Shown piece by piece: positions 39,672-47,835 of a DNA stretch of 64,000 nucleotides. The translations under genes were made by a program, and so were the position numbers. The notes below the pieces were generated by a model. The model saw nothing but the letters and a program-made list of their open reading frames with translations. It had not been told where the DNA came from and made no database searches. Each line of letters opens with the position of its first letter. Position 1 is the stretch's first letter. Source of the DNA: an uncultured Burkholderiales bacterium (GTDB lineage Bacteria; Pseudomonadota; Gammaproteobacteria; Burkholderiales; Burkholderiaceae_C); NCBI GenBank assembly GCA_903832625.1, contig CAILCI010000029.1, positions 1-64,000 of the forward strand. The letters run 5' to 3'.

Positions 39672-40022
39672 TTATTCGACGCTGATCAATTCCACATCAA
39701 ACTTGAGCGTGGCATTGGGTGGAATCACGCCGCCCGCACCGCGTGCGCCGTAGCCCAAGGCGGGGGGAATGATGAGGGTGCGCTGGCCGCCGACTTTCAT
39801 GCCCGCCACGCCTTCGTCCCAGCCTTTGATGACCCAGCCCGCGCCCAGCGGGAAGTCAAACGGCTCGTTGCGGTCCACGCTGGAGTCAAACTTTTCGCCA
39901 AGTTCACCGTTTTCGAACAACCAACCCGTGTAATGCACATGGACATGCTGGCCTTTTTGGGCGGCGTCGCCAGAGCCTTCCACGGTGTCGATGAATTGCA
40001 GGCCGGAGGGGGTGGTTTGCAT
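39672..40022 (-). CDS. FKBP-type peptidyl-prolyl cis-trans isomerase
   Basis: This 116-residue single-domain FKBP has no signal peptide, so it is cytoplasmic. Family blocks are GQHVHVHYTGWLFENGELGE, KFDSSVDRNEPFDFPLGAGW, VIKGWDEGVAGMKVGGQRTL, and IPPALGYGARGAGGVIPPNA followed by TLKFDVELISVE. It catalyses proline isomerisation during folding, fitting the neighbouring chaperones, though it has its own terminator and is probably a separate unit. The length is that of the minimal FKBP12-like class. Confidence 0.96.
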   Translation of the reverse strand: MQTTPSGLQFIDTVEGSGDAAQKGQHVHVHYTGWLFENGELGEKFDSSVDRNEPFDFPLGAGWVIKGWDEGVAGMKVGGQRTLIIPPALGYGARGAGGVIPPNATLKFDVELISVE

Positions 40023-40141
40023 GGGGAAACTTTCTAAAAATGGGCTATGTAGAAGGCGAAATTATCGTTGAAGAGCTAAGGCCCTTTCTAATCACGCAAT
40101 CGAAGGTGCATGCGTACCCATGCGTCTAGCCACTGCTTGCC

Positions 40142-40573
40142 TTAAGCGTAAATCTTCTTCAACAACCGAACCAAGGTTTTCTGCTCCGCGCTGGTGAGGC
40201 GCTTGGCCACGCTCAGGTCGGATTCCATGGCACGTTGTTCTGCGGCTTGCATGAGGGTCAAGCCTTGCGGGGTGAGGGACAAGCCGGTGGCGCGGCCATC
40301 GGTGGGGTGGGGTTTGCGTTGCACGAGTTCGCGTTTTTCAAAAGCTTTGAGAAACACAACCATGTTCGGCGGCAAGATGTTGAGCGCTTTGCACAACTGA
40401 CGCGACGTCACGCCGGGGTTGTGGTGGATCAAGGACAGCACCGAAAAATCGACCGGACTCAACTCAAACTCGGCCATGCGCTCCATGAAACGCTCGATGA
40501 TGGTGAGCGCTGTTCTGCGGGCGTTGTAGCCCAGCAGGGTTTCGAGGTAGGTGGTGTCTAAGCTGTCTGTCAT
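40142..40573 (-). CDS. MarR-family regulator (hydroxycinnamate locus)
   Basis: This 143-residue winged-helix regulator starts at the ATG at 40573, which overlaps the stop of the acyl-CoA dehydrogenase gene (ATGA); longer upstream frames are noise. MarR features are LSPVDFSVLSLIHHNPGVTS, the recognition helix region RQLCKALNILPPNMVVFLKA, and the wing KRELVQRKPHPTDGRATGLS. It is the last gene of a long minus-strand cluster for transport and CoA-dependent catabolism of an aromatic acid. MarR proteins such as CouR and HcaR control such genes by sensing the CoA thioester, so I infer the same here. Confidence 0.88.
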   Translation of the reverse strand: MTDSLDTTYLETLLGYNARRTALTIIERFMERMAEFELSPVDFSVLSLIHHNPGVTSRQLCKALNILPPNMVVFLKAFEKRELVQRKPHPTDGRATGLSLTPQGLTLMQAAEQRAMESDLSVAKRLTSAEQKTLVRLLKKIYA

Positions 40574-42300
40574 GCCGCGTTGAATTGTCGCGCAATGATG
40601 GCGCGACGCATGTCGAACTCCGGCAGCACCCAGTGGTGCAGGGCTTGCAGCGGTGCTTGCCAGCGCGGCGTGTCGCTGCCCGGCGTGGCGGCAATGCGCG
40701 TCCAAGCCCAAGCCAGCAAGGCCAAGCTGACGAGGCGCAAATAATCGCTGGCAATCGAATTGAGCGTGAGGGCACCGTCTGAGCGTTGCTGCACTTGCAA
40801 GGCCTCACCGCTGATGCTGCGCAGCGCGTCAAACAGGTGGCGGGTGTGTTGTTCCTGGGCGGACGCATCCAAACTTTGCGCCAGTTCGTCGAGCAAGCCG
40901 TTCAAGCCTTGAGCGCCATCGGGCAACACTTTGCGCATGAGCAAATCGACGGCTTGAATTTCGTTCGTGCCTTCGTAAATCATGGCAATGCGGGCATCGC
41001 GCAGGTTTTGCTCAATGCCCCATTCGCGCACATAGCCGTGGCCGCCAAACACCTGCAAACATTGGCTGGTGCCTTCAAAACCTTGCTCGGTGCAAGCGGC
41101 TTTGAGAACGGGCGTGAGCAAGGCGCACCAGCGTTGCGCACGGGCGCGTTGTTCTGCGTTGGGATGGTGCTGGGCGGCGTCCAAGGCCAAACCAGTTTCA
41201 TAGGCGAGCACCCGCGCACCATCGACCCACGCGCGTTGGGTGTTCAAAATGCGCTGCATGGCGGGGTGCTCGATGATCAGATCAGCGGCTTCTTTGGCTT
41301 TCCCGTTGTTGTCTGCCGCAGCGCTTGCCGTTCGCGGTGCACGCATTTGGCGGCGTTCGTGGGCGTAGGCATTGGCTTTTTGCCACGCGGCGTCAAGCAA
41401 GCCCACGCCTTGCAGCGCTACATGCAGGCGCGCAGCATTCATCATGACAAACATGGCGTTGAGGCCTTTGCCCAAATCGCCAATCAACCAGCCTACGGCT
41501 TCATCAAAGCGCATGACGCAAGTGGGGCTGGCGTGAATGCCCATTTTTTCTTCGATGCGCTCACAATGCACCGCGCTGCGGCTGCCGTCGGCATAGAACT
41601 TGGGCACCAAAAACAGCGACAAACCTTTGGGGCCAGCGGGCGCATCGGGCGTGCGCGCCAACACCAAATGCACGATGTTGTCGCTCAAATCGTGTTCACC
41701 GCCGGAGATGAAAATTTTTGTGCCGCTGATGTGAAAAGAGCCATTGGCTTGCGCCACGGCTTTGGTGCGTGCCAAACCCAAATCGCTGCCTGCGTGGGGT
41801 TCGGTCAAGCACATGGTGGCGAGCCATTCGCCCGTCGCCAGTTTGTTCAAGTACTGGGCTTGCAGCTCTGGGCTGGCGTGGTGTTTGATGCATTCATAAG
41901 CGCCGTGCAGCAAGCCCGGTGCCATGGTCCAGCCGTGGTTGGCGGCGCTCAACCATTCGTACAACACGCTGTCGAGCACGGCGGGCAGGCCTTGTCCGCC
42001 GTCTTCTGCGGCGCTGGAAATCGAGGCCCAACCCGCTTGCCAAAACGCTTGGTAAGCAGCCTTGAAACCTTGGGGTGTGGTGACTTGTCCGTCGCGCCAG
42101 ACCGCGCCTTCGGCATCGCCGCTTTGGTTGAGCGGGGCAATTTCAGCGGCGATAAATTTGCTGGCTTCGTCCAGCACTTGGTTCATCAAGTCGGCATCAA
42201 CTTCGGCAAAGTGTGGCAGCTCGGCAATGCGCGCAGGCGCGTGCAACACGTCGTTCAAAATGAATTGAACATCGCTCAGGTGGGGTTGGTAGTCGCTCAT
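40570..42300 (-). CDS. Acyl-CoA dehydrogenase, C-terminally extended type
   Basis: This 576-residue flavoenzyme of the extended (DmdC/AcdA-like) class has ATMCLTEPHAGSDLGLARTK (FAD/substrate binding), KIFISGGEHDLSDNIVHLVL, QVFGGHGYVREWGIEQNLRD, and IYEGTNEIQAVDLLMRKVL with the Glu expected as catalytic base. A C-terminal helical extension follows (about 450-576). It oxidises acyl-CoA to enoyl-CoA; in this locus it could dehydrogenate dihydro-hydroxycinnamoyl-CoA, feeding the crotonase. It is 5 bases downstream of livF, in the same operon. Confidence 0.9.
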   Translation of the reverse strand: MSDYQPHLSDVQFILNDVLHAPARIAELPHFAEVDADLMNQVLDEASKFIAAEIAPLNQSGDAEGAVWRDGQVTTPQGFKAAYQAFWQAGWASISSAAEDGGQGLPAVLDSVLYEWLSAANHGWTMAPGLLHGAYECIKHHASPELQAQYLNKLATGEWLATMCLTEPHAGSDLGLARTKAVAQANGSFHISGTKIFISGGEHDLSDNIVHLVLARTPDAPAGPKGLSLFLVPKFYADGSRSAVHCERIEEKMGIHASPTCVMRFDEAVGWLIGDLGKGLNAMFVMMNAARLHVALQGVGLLDAAWQKANAYAHERRQMRAPRTASAAADNNGKAKEAADLIIEHPAMQRILNTQRAWVDGARVLAYETGLALDAAQHHPNAEQRARAQRWCALLTPVLKAACTEQGFEGTSQCLQVFGGHGYVREWGIEQNLRDARIAMIYEGTNEIQAVDLLMRKVLPDGAQGLNGLLDELAQSLDASAQEQHTRHLFDALRSISGEALQVQQRSDGALTLNSIASDYLRLVSLALLAWAWTRIAATPGSDTPRWQAPLQALHHWVLPEFDMRRAIIARQFNAA

Positions 42301-42305
42301 AAAAC

Positions 42306-43040
42306 TCAGGCTGCTTGTCGGGCTGCGCCCAAATAGGTGTCGATCACGCGCGCGTCTTGCGCCAGTTCGGAGGCCACGCCGTGCAGGCTGATGTCGCCCA
42401 TCTCCAGCACATAGCCATGATCGGCCACGGCCAGCGCGGCGCGGGCGTTTTGTTCGACCAACACAATCGTCACGCCGGTTTGGCGCAAGGTCTGGATGAT
42501 GCTGAAAATTTCTTTCACGATCAACGGTGCCAGCCCCAAGCTCGGTTCATCCAACATCAACACTTTGGGGCGCGACATGAGCGACCTGCCCACGGCCAGC
42601 ATTTGGCGCTCACCGCCAGACAGCGTGCCCGCGAGTTGATCACGGCGTTCTTGCAAACGCGGAAAGAGTTCAAACACTTGCTTCAACGTGTCGCGCCAGT
42701 GCTTGTTGCCCAAACGCATTTGCCGAAAACCGCCCAACTCCAAGTTGTCTTGCACGGTCATGCTGCCAAAGAGTTCACGCTTCTCAGGCACCAGCGCAAT
42801 GCCCATGAGCACGCGCTCTTCCAGCGTCATAGCGCTGATGTCTTGGCCTTGGTAGAGCAATTGGCCGCGAATGGGCAGCAAGCCCATGAGGCTGTTGAGC
42901 AGGGTCGATTTGCCCGCTCCGTTGGGGCCAATCACGGTGATGACTTGACCCGCGTTGACGCTCAGGTTCAAGCCGTGCAGCACTTGGGCTTTGCCGTAGC
43001 CGGCACGCAAGTCGCGTACTTCAAGCAAGGGAGTGGTCAT
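42306..43040 (-). CDS. LIV-type ABC ATPase (LivF-like), second system
   Basis: This 244-residue ATPase has a canonical Walker A (TVIGPNGAGKSTLLNSLMGL), signature TLSGGERQMLAVGRSLM, Walker B KVLMLDEPSLGLAP and H-loop IVLVEQNARAAL. Unlike the LivF near 6 kb, its Walker A Lys is intact. It belongs to the importer clustered with aromatic CoA genes and lies 10 bases after the permease-ATPase fusion gene. Confidence 0.94.
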   Translation of the reverse strand: MTTPLLEVRDLRAGYGKAQVLHGLNLSVNAGQVITVIGPNGAGKSTLLNSLMGLLPIRGQLLYQGQDISAMTLEERVLMGIALVPEKRELFGSMTVQDNLELGGFRQMRLGNKHWRDTLKQVFELFPRLQERRDQLAGTLSGGERQMLAVGRSLMSRPKVLMLDEPSLGLAPLIVKEIFSIIQTLRQTGVTIVLVEQNARAALAVADHGYVLEMGDISLHGVASELAQDARVIDTYLGAARQAA

Positions 43041-43050
43041 GGCGAATCTT

Positions 43051-44814
43051 TCAGTGTTCGGTGCCGAGGTAGGCGGCGCGCACGGCGGGACTTTGTTGAA
43101 TGTCTTGCGGCGTGCCTTGCGTCAAGAGCGTGCCAAATTCCATCACCACCAAGTGGTCGCAGACTTGCATGACCAAATCCATGTCGTGCTCGACCAACAA
43201 AATGCTCATGCCTTGGTCCCGCAGTTGGCGCAACACCTGGGCGAGGTTTTGTTTTTCTTTGTGACGCAAGCCCGCAGCGGGTTCGTCCAGCAGCAGCAAG
43301 GCGGGATCGGCGCACAGGGCGCGGGCAATTTCCATCAGGCGTTGTTGCCCCATGGCCAAGTTGCCAGCCAGCTCGTGCATGTGTTCGGCCATGCCAATGC
43401 GTTGCAATTGTTTTTGCGCTTCTTTGAACAAAGCTTGCTCTTCCGCTTGGTTGGTGCGCAACATGGCCGAGACCACGCCGCGTTGGCTGCGGCTGTAGGC
43501 GCCCATGGCCACGTTTTCGAGCACCGTCATGTCGGGAATCATCTTGACATGCTGAAAGGTGCGTGCCATGCCACGACGCGCAATGTCGCGCGATGCCAGG
43601 CCGCTGATTGTCTCGCCGCGATACCTGACCGCACCCGAAGTCAAACCCAGCACGCCGGTGATGAGGTTGAAGGTGGTCGATTTGCCCGCGCCGTTGGGAC
43701 CAATCAAGCCCACAATCTGTTGCGCCTTGATTTGAAAACTGATGTCGTTGACGGCCACCAACCCCCCAAACTGTTTGCGAATGCCTTGCACATCGAGCAC
43801 CCATTCGCCCGCAGCGGGTTTGTTGCGCTCGCTCAAAGCCGCGGCGTTGTGCCAGTTTTCAGCGCGATCCGAGCGTGGCAGAAAACGCGCCACCAGCGAC
43901 CACAAACCTTCGGGCATGTACTTGAGCACCAACACCAAGACGATGCCAAACACAATCACTTCGTAACTGCCGCTGGTGCCAATCAAGCGCGGCAACAGCA
44001 CTTGCAAGTAGTCGTCCAAGAGCTTGACCAAGCCAGAACCAACCACCGCACCCCACACATAGCCCACGCCGCCGACCACGGTCATGAACAGGTATTCAAT
44101 GCCCATCTTCAGGCCAAAGGCTGACGGGTTGACGGTGCGCTGAAAATGCGCCATCAACCAACCCGACACCGAGGCCAACATGGCGGCCAAGACAAAGGCA
44201 ATGACTTTGTAGCGAAAGGTGTTGATGCCCATGGCCTCCGCCATTTGCGTGCCATTTTTGAGTGAACGAATCACGCGGCCTGCGCGGGAATCTAGCAAGT
44301 TCAACATTCCCCACGCAGCGCTCAGCACGATCACCCAGGTCAAGGCAAAAAAGGCGCGGCCTTGGCCAATGTTGAAGTCGCCAAGCGTCAAGCTTTTCAA
44401 ACCCAGCAAACCGTCGTACTTGCCCAAGGCGTCCAAGTTGCCCATCAAGTAGTAGAGCGACAAGCCCCAAGCGATGGTGGCCAAAGGCAAGTAGTGGCCG
44501 GACATGCGCAAGGTCATCAGGCCCACGGCCAATGCGCTCACGCCTGTCAGACCCAAGCCCACCCACAAGGTCAGCCAAGGCGACAAATCGGTGTTGAGCG
44601 TGAGCCACGCGGTGGTGTAGGCGCCCATGCCGACAAAAGCGGCTTGCCCAAACGAGGTCAGCCCCGCCACGCCCGTGAGCAACACCAAGCCTAAGCAGGT
44701 GAGGGCATACAGACCGATGTAGTTGAGTTGGAAAATCCAAAAATCGGGCAAGGGCAATGCGGCCACGAGAGGCACGCAGGCAAATAAAAACAACCATTTG
44801 AGCGAGGTCTTCAT
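43051..44814 (-). CDS. LivM-LivG fusion: ABC permease plus ATPase
   Basis: This 587-residue fusion has a LivM permease at residues 1 to about 310 (GLTSFGQAAFVGMGAYTTAW, LRMSGHYLPLATIAWGLSLY, GTQMAEAMGINTFRYKV, MTVVGGVGYVWGAVVGSGLV). A 30-residue linker leads to a LivG ATPase with Walker A LIGPNGAGKSTTFNLI (about 371-386), MARTFQHVKMIPDMTVLENV, signature AMGQQRLMEIARAL, Walker B ALLLLDEPAAGL, and EHDMDLV. The frame continues to 44889, but the ATG at 44814 gives a proper first helix. Fused LivMG proteins occur in other aromatic-uptake systems. It pairs with LivH and LivF around it. Confidence 0.93.
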   Translation of the reverse strand: MKTSLKWLFLFACVPLVAALPLPDFWIFQLNYIGLYALTCLGLVLLTGVAGLTSFGQAAFVGMGAYTTAWLTLNTDLSPWLTLWVGLGLTGVSALAVGLMTLRMSGHYLPLATIAWGLSLYYLMGNLDALGKYDGLLGLKSLTLGDFNIGQGRAFFALTWVIVLSAAWGMLNLLDSRAGRVIRSLKNGTQMAEAMGINTFRYKVIAFVLAAMLASVSGWLMAHFQRTVNPSAFGLKMGIEYLFMTVVGGVGYVWGAVVGSGLVKLLDDYLQVLLPRLIGTSGSYEVIVFGIVLVLVLKYMPEGLWSLVARFLPRSDRAENWHNAAALSERNKPAAGEWVLDVQGIRKQFGGLVAVNDISFQIKAQQIVGLIGPNGAGKSTTFNLITGVLGLTSGAVRYRGETISGLASRDIARRGMARTFQHVKMIPDMTVLENVAMGAYSRSQRGVVSAMLRTNQAEEQALFKEAQKQLQRIGMAEHMHELAGNLAMGQQRLMEIARALCADPALLLLDEPAAGLRHKEKQNLAQVLRQLRDQGMSILLVEHDMDLVMQVCDHLVVMEFGTLLTQGTPQDIQQSPAVRAAYLGTEH

Positions 44815-44815
44815 C

Positions 44816-45856
44816 TCAATGCTCCTCGTCCGAATGACCGCTGCGCAGCGACAGCCACAGCAGCACGGGCAAAACCAAGGTGAACACAATCACTTCCTTA
44901 AACGCGCTGGCCCAAAACGAGCCAAACGATTCCACCAAGCCCACGCACAAAGCGCCCAGCATTGCGCCGGGATAGCTGGCCAAGCCCGCCATCACCGCTG
45001 CAACAAATCCTTTGAGGCCAATCAAAAATCCGGAGTCATAAAACACGGTGGTGTTGGGGCCAATCAACAAGCCCGAAATCGCGCCCATGGCAGCGGCCAT
45101 CAAAAACGTGAGTTGCCCCGCGCTGTGGGTGGACACGCCCATGAGCCGTGCGCCGGTGCGGTTGATGGCCGTGGCACGCAAGGCCTTGCCGTACAAGCTG
45201 CGTTCAAAAAACAGCCACAACATGACGATGAGCAAGGCTGCGCTGGCAAAAATAATCATGGTCTGGCCATTGATGTTGAGCGCGCCAAGGTTGAAGCTGT
45301 AGAGCGAAAAAGCAGGATTGCGATAGCCCTCTGCACCAAAGAACAACAAGCCCAAACCCGTCATGGCAAAGTGCACGCCCACCGAGATAATGAGCAACAC
45401 CAAGGAACTCGCGTCTTCCAGCGACTGATACGCCACGCGATACACCAGCGGACCAAAGTTAGACACAATCGCCACGCTCAGCAGCGCTTGCCAGCCCAAG
45501 CCGAGTTGCAGCGGTGCAGCCCACAGGGTGATGCCCGCAATCACCAACGGCATGAGCAAGGTTTTGAACGCAGCTTGGATGCCCGCGCCCAGCTTGCCGT
45601 CATGCCGCCAGCGGCCTAACAGTTCCATGATGGCAGCGGTGGCGGCCAAAATGAGCAGCAACCAGACCGTGCCGGGGACTTTGCCGGTTTGCAAAATTGC
45701 CAGCGTCAAAGCGCCATAGGCCACAAATTCGCCCTGCGGAATAAAGATCACCCGCGTGACGGTGAACACCAAGACGGTCGCCAAACCGAGCAGCCCGTAG
45801 ACTGCGCCGTTGGTCATGCCGTCCAGCATCAAGATGCTGGCAATTGAAAAATCCAT
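44816..45856 (-). CDS. LIV-type ABC permease (LivH-like), second system
   Basis: This 346-residue permease carries GMTNGAVYGLLGLATVLVFT, RVIFIPQGEFVAYGALTLAI, SVGVHFAMTGLGLLFFGAEG, and FIGLKGFVAAVMAGLASYPG-like sequence near the end (LKGFVAAVMAGLASYPGAML). It is longer than classical LivH by a middle insertion (about residues 65-110, including GRWRHDGKLGAGIQ). I start at the ATG at 45856; two residues further up is only a TTG. It stops one base before the fusion gene start. Confidence 0.9.
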   Translation of the reverse strand: MDFSIASILMLDGMTNGAVYGLLGLATVLVFTVTRVIFIPQGEFVAYGALTLAILQTGKVPGTVWLLLILAATAAIMELLGRWRHDGKLGAGIQAAFKTLLMPLVIAGITLWAAPLQLGLGWQALLSVAIVSNFGPLVYRVAYQSLEDASSLVLLIISVGVHFAMTGLGLLFFGAEGYRNPAFSLYSFNLGALNINGQTMIIFASAALLIVMLWLFFERSLYGKALRATAINRTGARLMGVSTHSAGQLTFLMAAAMGAISGLLIGPNTTVFYDSGFLIGLKGFVAAVMAGLASYPGAMLGALCVGLVESFGSFWASAFKEVIVFTLVLPVLLWLSLRSGHSDEEH

Positions 45857-45870
45857 GTGCAAGTCCCTGC

Positions 45871-47004
45871 TTATTCAACCTTGAATTGGCCGTCAACCAC
45901 TTTGAGCATCACACCGGTTTCCATGGTGTAACCCCAGTGGTCTTCTTTGGTCCAGTTCATCACGCCGTGGGCGAAGATGGTGCGACCCATGCCTTCCAAA
46001 CCATCACGAATGGCGGCGCGGAATTCGGGGGTGCCGGGCTTGGCTTTTTTCAAGGCCATGGGCAGCACTTTTTCCATCGTCACTTGAAAATCATACGAGT
46101 GACCTGCAAACTGGTTGCGGCTGTTGGGGCCGTAGGCTTTTTCAAACTGCTGCACAAAGTTGACCGCCACTTTTTTGGAGGGATGGCTGTCGGGCAGTTG
46201 CTCGGCAATCACGGCGGGGCCAGAGACCACAAATGTGCCTTCGACAGCTTTGCCGCCCACGCGCATCAAGTCTTGGGTGGCGGCGGCGTGGGTTTGGTAA
46301 ATCTTGCCTTTGTAGCCGCGCTCCACCAAACCCATCTCAGGCATGGCTGCGCCGGAGCCAGAGGCGACGACCAAAATTGCGTCGGGGTTGGCAGAGTTAA
46401 GTTTCAAAGCCTGTGGCGTCACGCTGGTGTCGGTGCGGGCAAAGCGCTCCACGCCCACCAGTTTGATGCCTGCTTGGTTGAGTTGAGGCGTGATTTCATT
46501 GAGCCACTGCTCGCCATAGGCGTCGGTGTAGCCCAAAAAGCCCAAGGTTTTGACGCCTTGCTTTTTCATGTGTTCCACCACCGCATGGCCCATGACGGTG
46601 TTGGATTGGGGCAGACGAAACACCCATTTGTCTTTGCCTGCGGGCAAGCCCACGGGTGAGCCCGCAATTTGCACCGTGCCAGCCTCGGTGGCGATGTCGC
46701 TCATGGCCGCTGCCACAGCGGTGATGCAGGAGCCAAAGATCACGTCCACTTTGTCTTCTGTGACGAAACGGCGTGCATTGGCTGCGCCTTTGCCGGGGTC
46801 GGTGGCGTCGTCCAACAAGATGAGGTTGACTTTTTCACCGCCAATGGTTTTGGGAAACAAAGCCAATTGCTTTTGCATCGGCAAGCCCAAACCGGAGCCC
46901 GGCCCGGTGAGCGCCAAGCTCACGCCAATGTTGATGTCGGCCAAAGCCGCCGTGCTGACCAAAGAAACAATGGCCGAAGCCAAAAGAGTGGTTTTGAATT
47001 TCAT
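45871..47004 (-). CDS. Periplasmic substrate-binding protein of second LIV system
   Basis: This 377-residue protein has a signal peptide (MKFKTTLLASAIVSLVSTAA then LADIN, cleaved near residue 22). The type I binding fold follows: INIGVSLALTGPGSGLGLPM, LILLDDATDPGKGAANARRF, GSPVGLPAGKDKWVFRLPQS, and TLGFLGYTDAYGEQWLNEI. The clustered feruloyl-CoA synthetase suggests a hydroxycinnamate ligand, parallel to the CouP binding protein of Rhodopseudomonas. The start is the ATG at 47004, behind GGAGA. It is the first of the transport genes. Confidence 0.9.
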   Translation of the reverse strand: MKFKTTLLASAIVSLVSTAALADINIGVSLALTGPGSGLGLPMQKQLALFPKTIGGEKVNLILLDDATDPGKGAANARRFVTEDKVDVIFGSCITAVAAAMSDIATEAGTVQIAGSPVGLPAGKDKWVFRLPQSNTVMGHAVVEHMKKQGVKTLGFLGYTDAYGEQWLNEITPQLNQAGIKLVGVERFARTDTSVTPQALKLNSANPDAILVVASGSGAAMPEMGLVERGYKGKIYQTHAAATQDLMRVGGKAVEGTFVVSGPAVIAEQLPDSHPSKKVAVNFVQQFEKAYGPNSRNQFAGHSYDFQVTMEKVLPMALKKAKPGTPEFRAAIRDGLEGMGRTIFAHGVMNWTKEDHWGYTMETGVMLKVVDGQFKVE

Positions 47005-47053
47005 GGGGTTGTCTCCTGTTGAAAAAACTTCTTTGCAATGAACGTGGGAACGA

Positions 47054-47818
47054 TTAACGGGGCGCCATTCGCAACGCACCGTCCAAGCGAATCACTTCGC
47101 CGTTCAAGTGGTCGTTGCTCACGATGTGGCAGGCGAGTTGGGCAAACTCCTCAGGTTTACCCAAGCGCGAAGGAAAGGGAATCGACGCCGCCAGTGACTG
47201 CTGCACGGGCTCGGGCAAGGTGCGCATGAGCGGCGTGGCAAACAAGCCCGGCGCGATGGTGCACACGCGAATGCCGTGCTGCGCCAGGTCACGTGCCATG
47301 GGCAAGGTCATGCTGACCAAACCGCCTTTGCTGGCGCTGTAGGCTTGTTGACCGACTTGGCCGTCAAAAGCCGCCACCGACGCGGTGAACAGCATCACGC
47401 CACGAGCGCCATCTTCCAGCGGCGCGAGTTTGGCGCATTCCGCCGCAAACAAACGGCTGATGTTGTACGCGCCCACCAAGTTGACGTTGATGACTCGGGC
47501 AAAGTCTTCCAGCGGGGCGGCTTGGCCGTCTTTGCCGACCACGCGCTTGGCCGTGCCAATGCCGGCGATGTTCATCATCAAACGTGCTGTGCCGTGTGCG
47601 GCTGTGGCTTGGGCCAATGCGGCTTGCACGCTCTCGGTTTGTGTGATGTCGCATTGCACGGCAATGCCACCAATGTCAGAGGCGACTTTTTGTGCGAGTT
47701 CTAAGTTGACGTCGAGCACTGCCACTTTGGCGCCCAATCGCGCCAGTTCGCGAGCCGTGGCTTCGCCCAAACCCGATGCGCCACCTGTGACGAGTGCGGC
47801 TTGTCCTTGAATTTGCAT
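47054..47818 (-). CDS. SDR-family 3-hydroxyacyl-CoA dehydrogenase
   Basis: This 254-residue short-chain dehydrogenase has the nucleotide-binding motif LVTGGASGLGEATARELA, then LDVNLELAQKVASDIGG, NIAGIG (NNAG equivalent), the catalytic YSASKGG and a Ser in FTASVAAFDGQVGQQ. It resembles the type 10 17-beta-HSD/3-hydroxyacyl-CoA dehydrogenase group. In this cluster it would oxidise the beta-hydroxy acyl-CoA made by the crotonase to the beta-keto form. It lies between the feruloyl-CoA synthetase and the transport genes. Confidence 0.9.
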   Translation of the reverse strand: MQIQGQAALVTGGASGLGEATARELARLGAKVAVLDVNLELAQKVASDIGGIAVQCDITQTESVQAALAQATAAHGTARLMMNIAGIGTAKRVVGKDGQAAPLEDFARVINVNLVGAYNISRLFAAECAKLAPLEDGARGVMLFTASVAAFDGQVGQQAYSASKGGLVSMTLPMARDLAQHGIRVCTIAPGLFATPLMRTLPEPVQQSLAASIPFPSRLGKPEEFAQLACHIVSNDHLNGEVIRLDGALRMAPR

Positions 47819-47835
47819 GTGTGTGTCCTTGTGGT

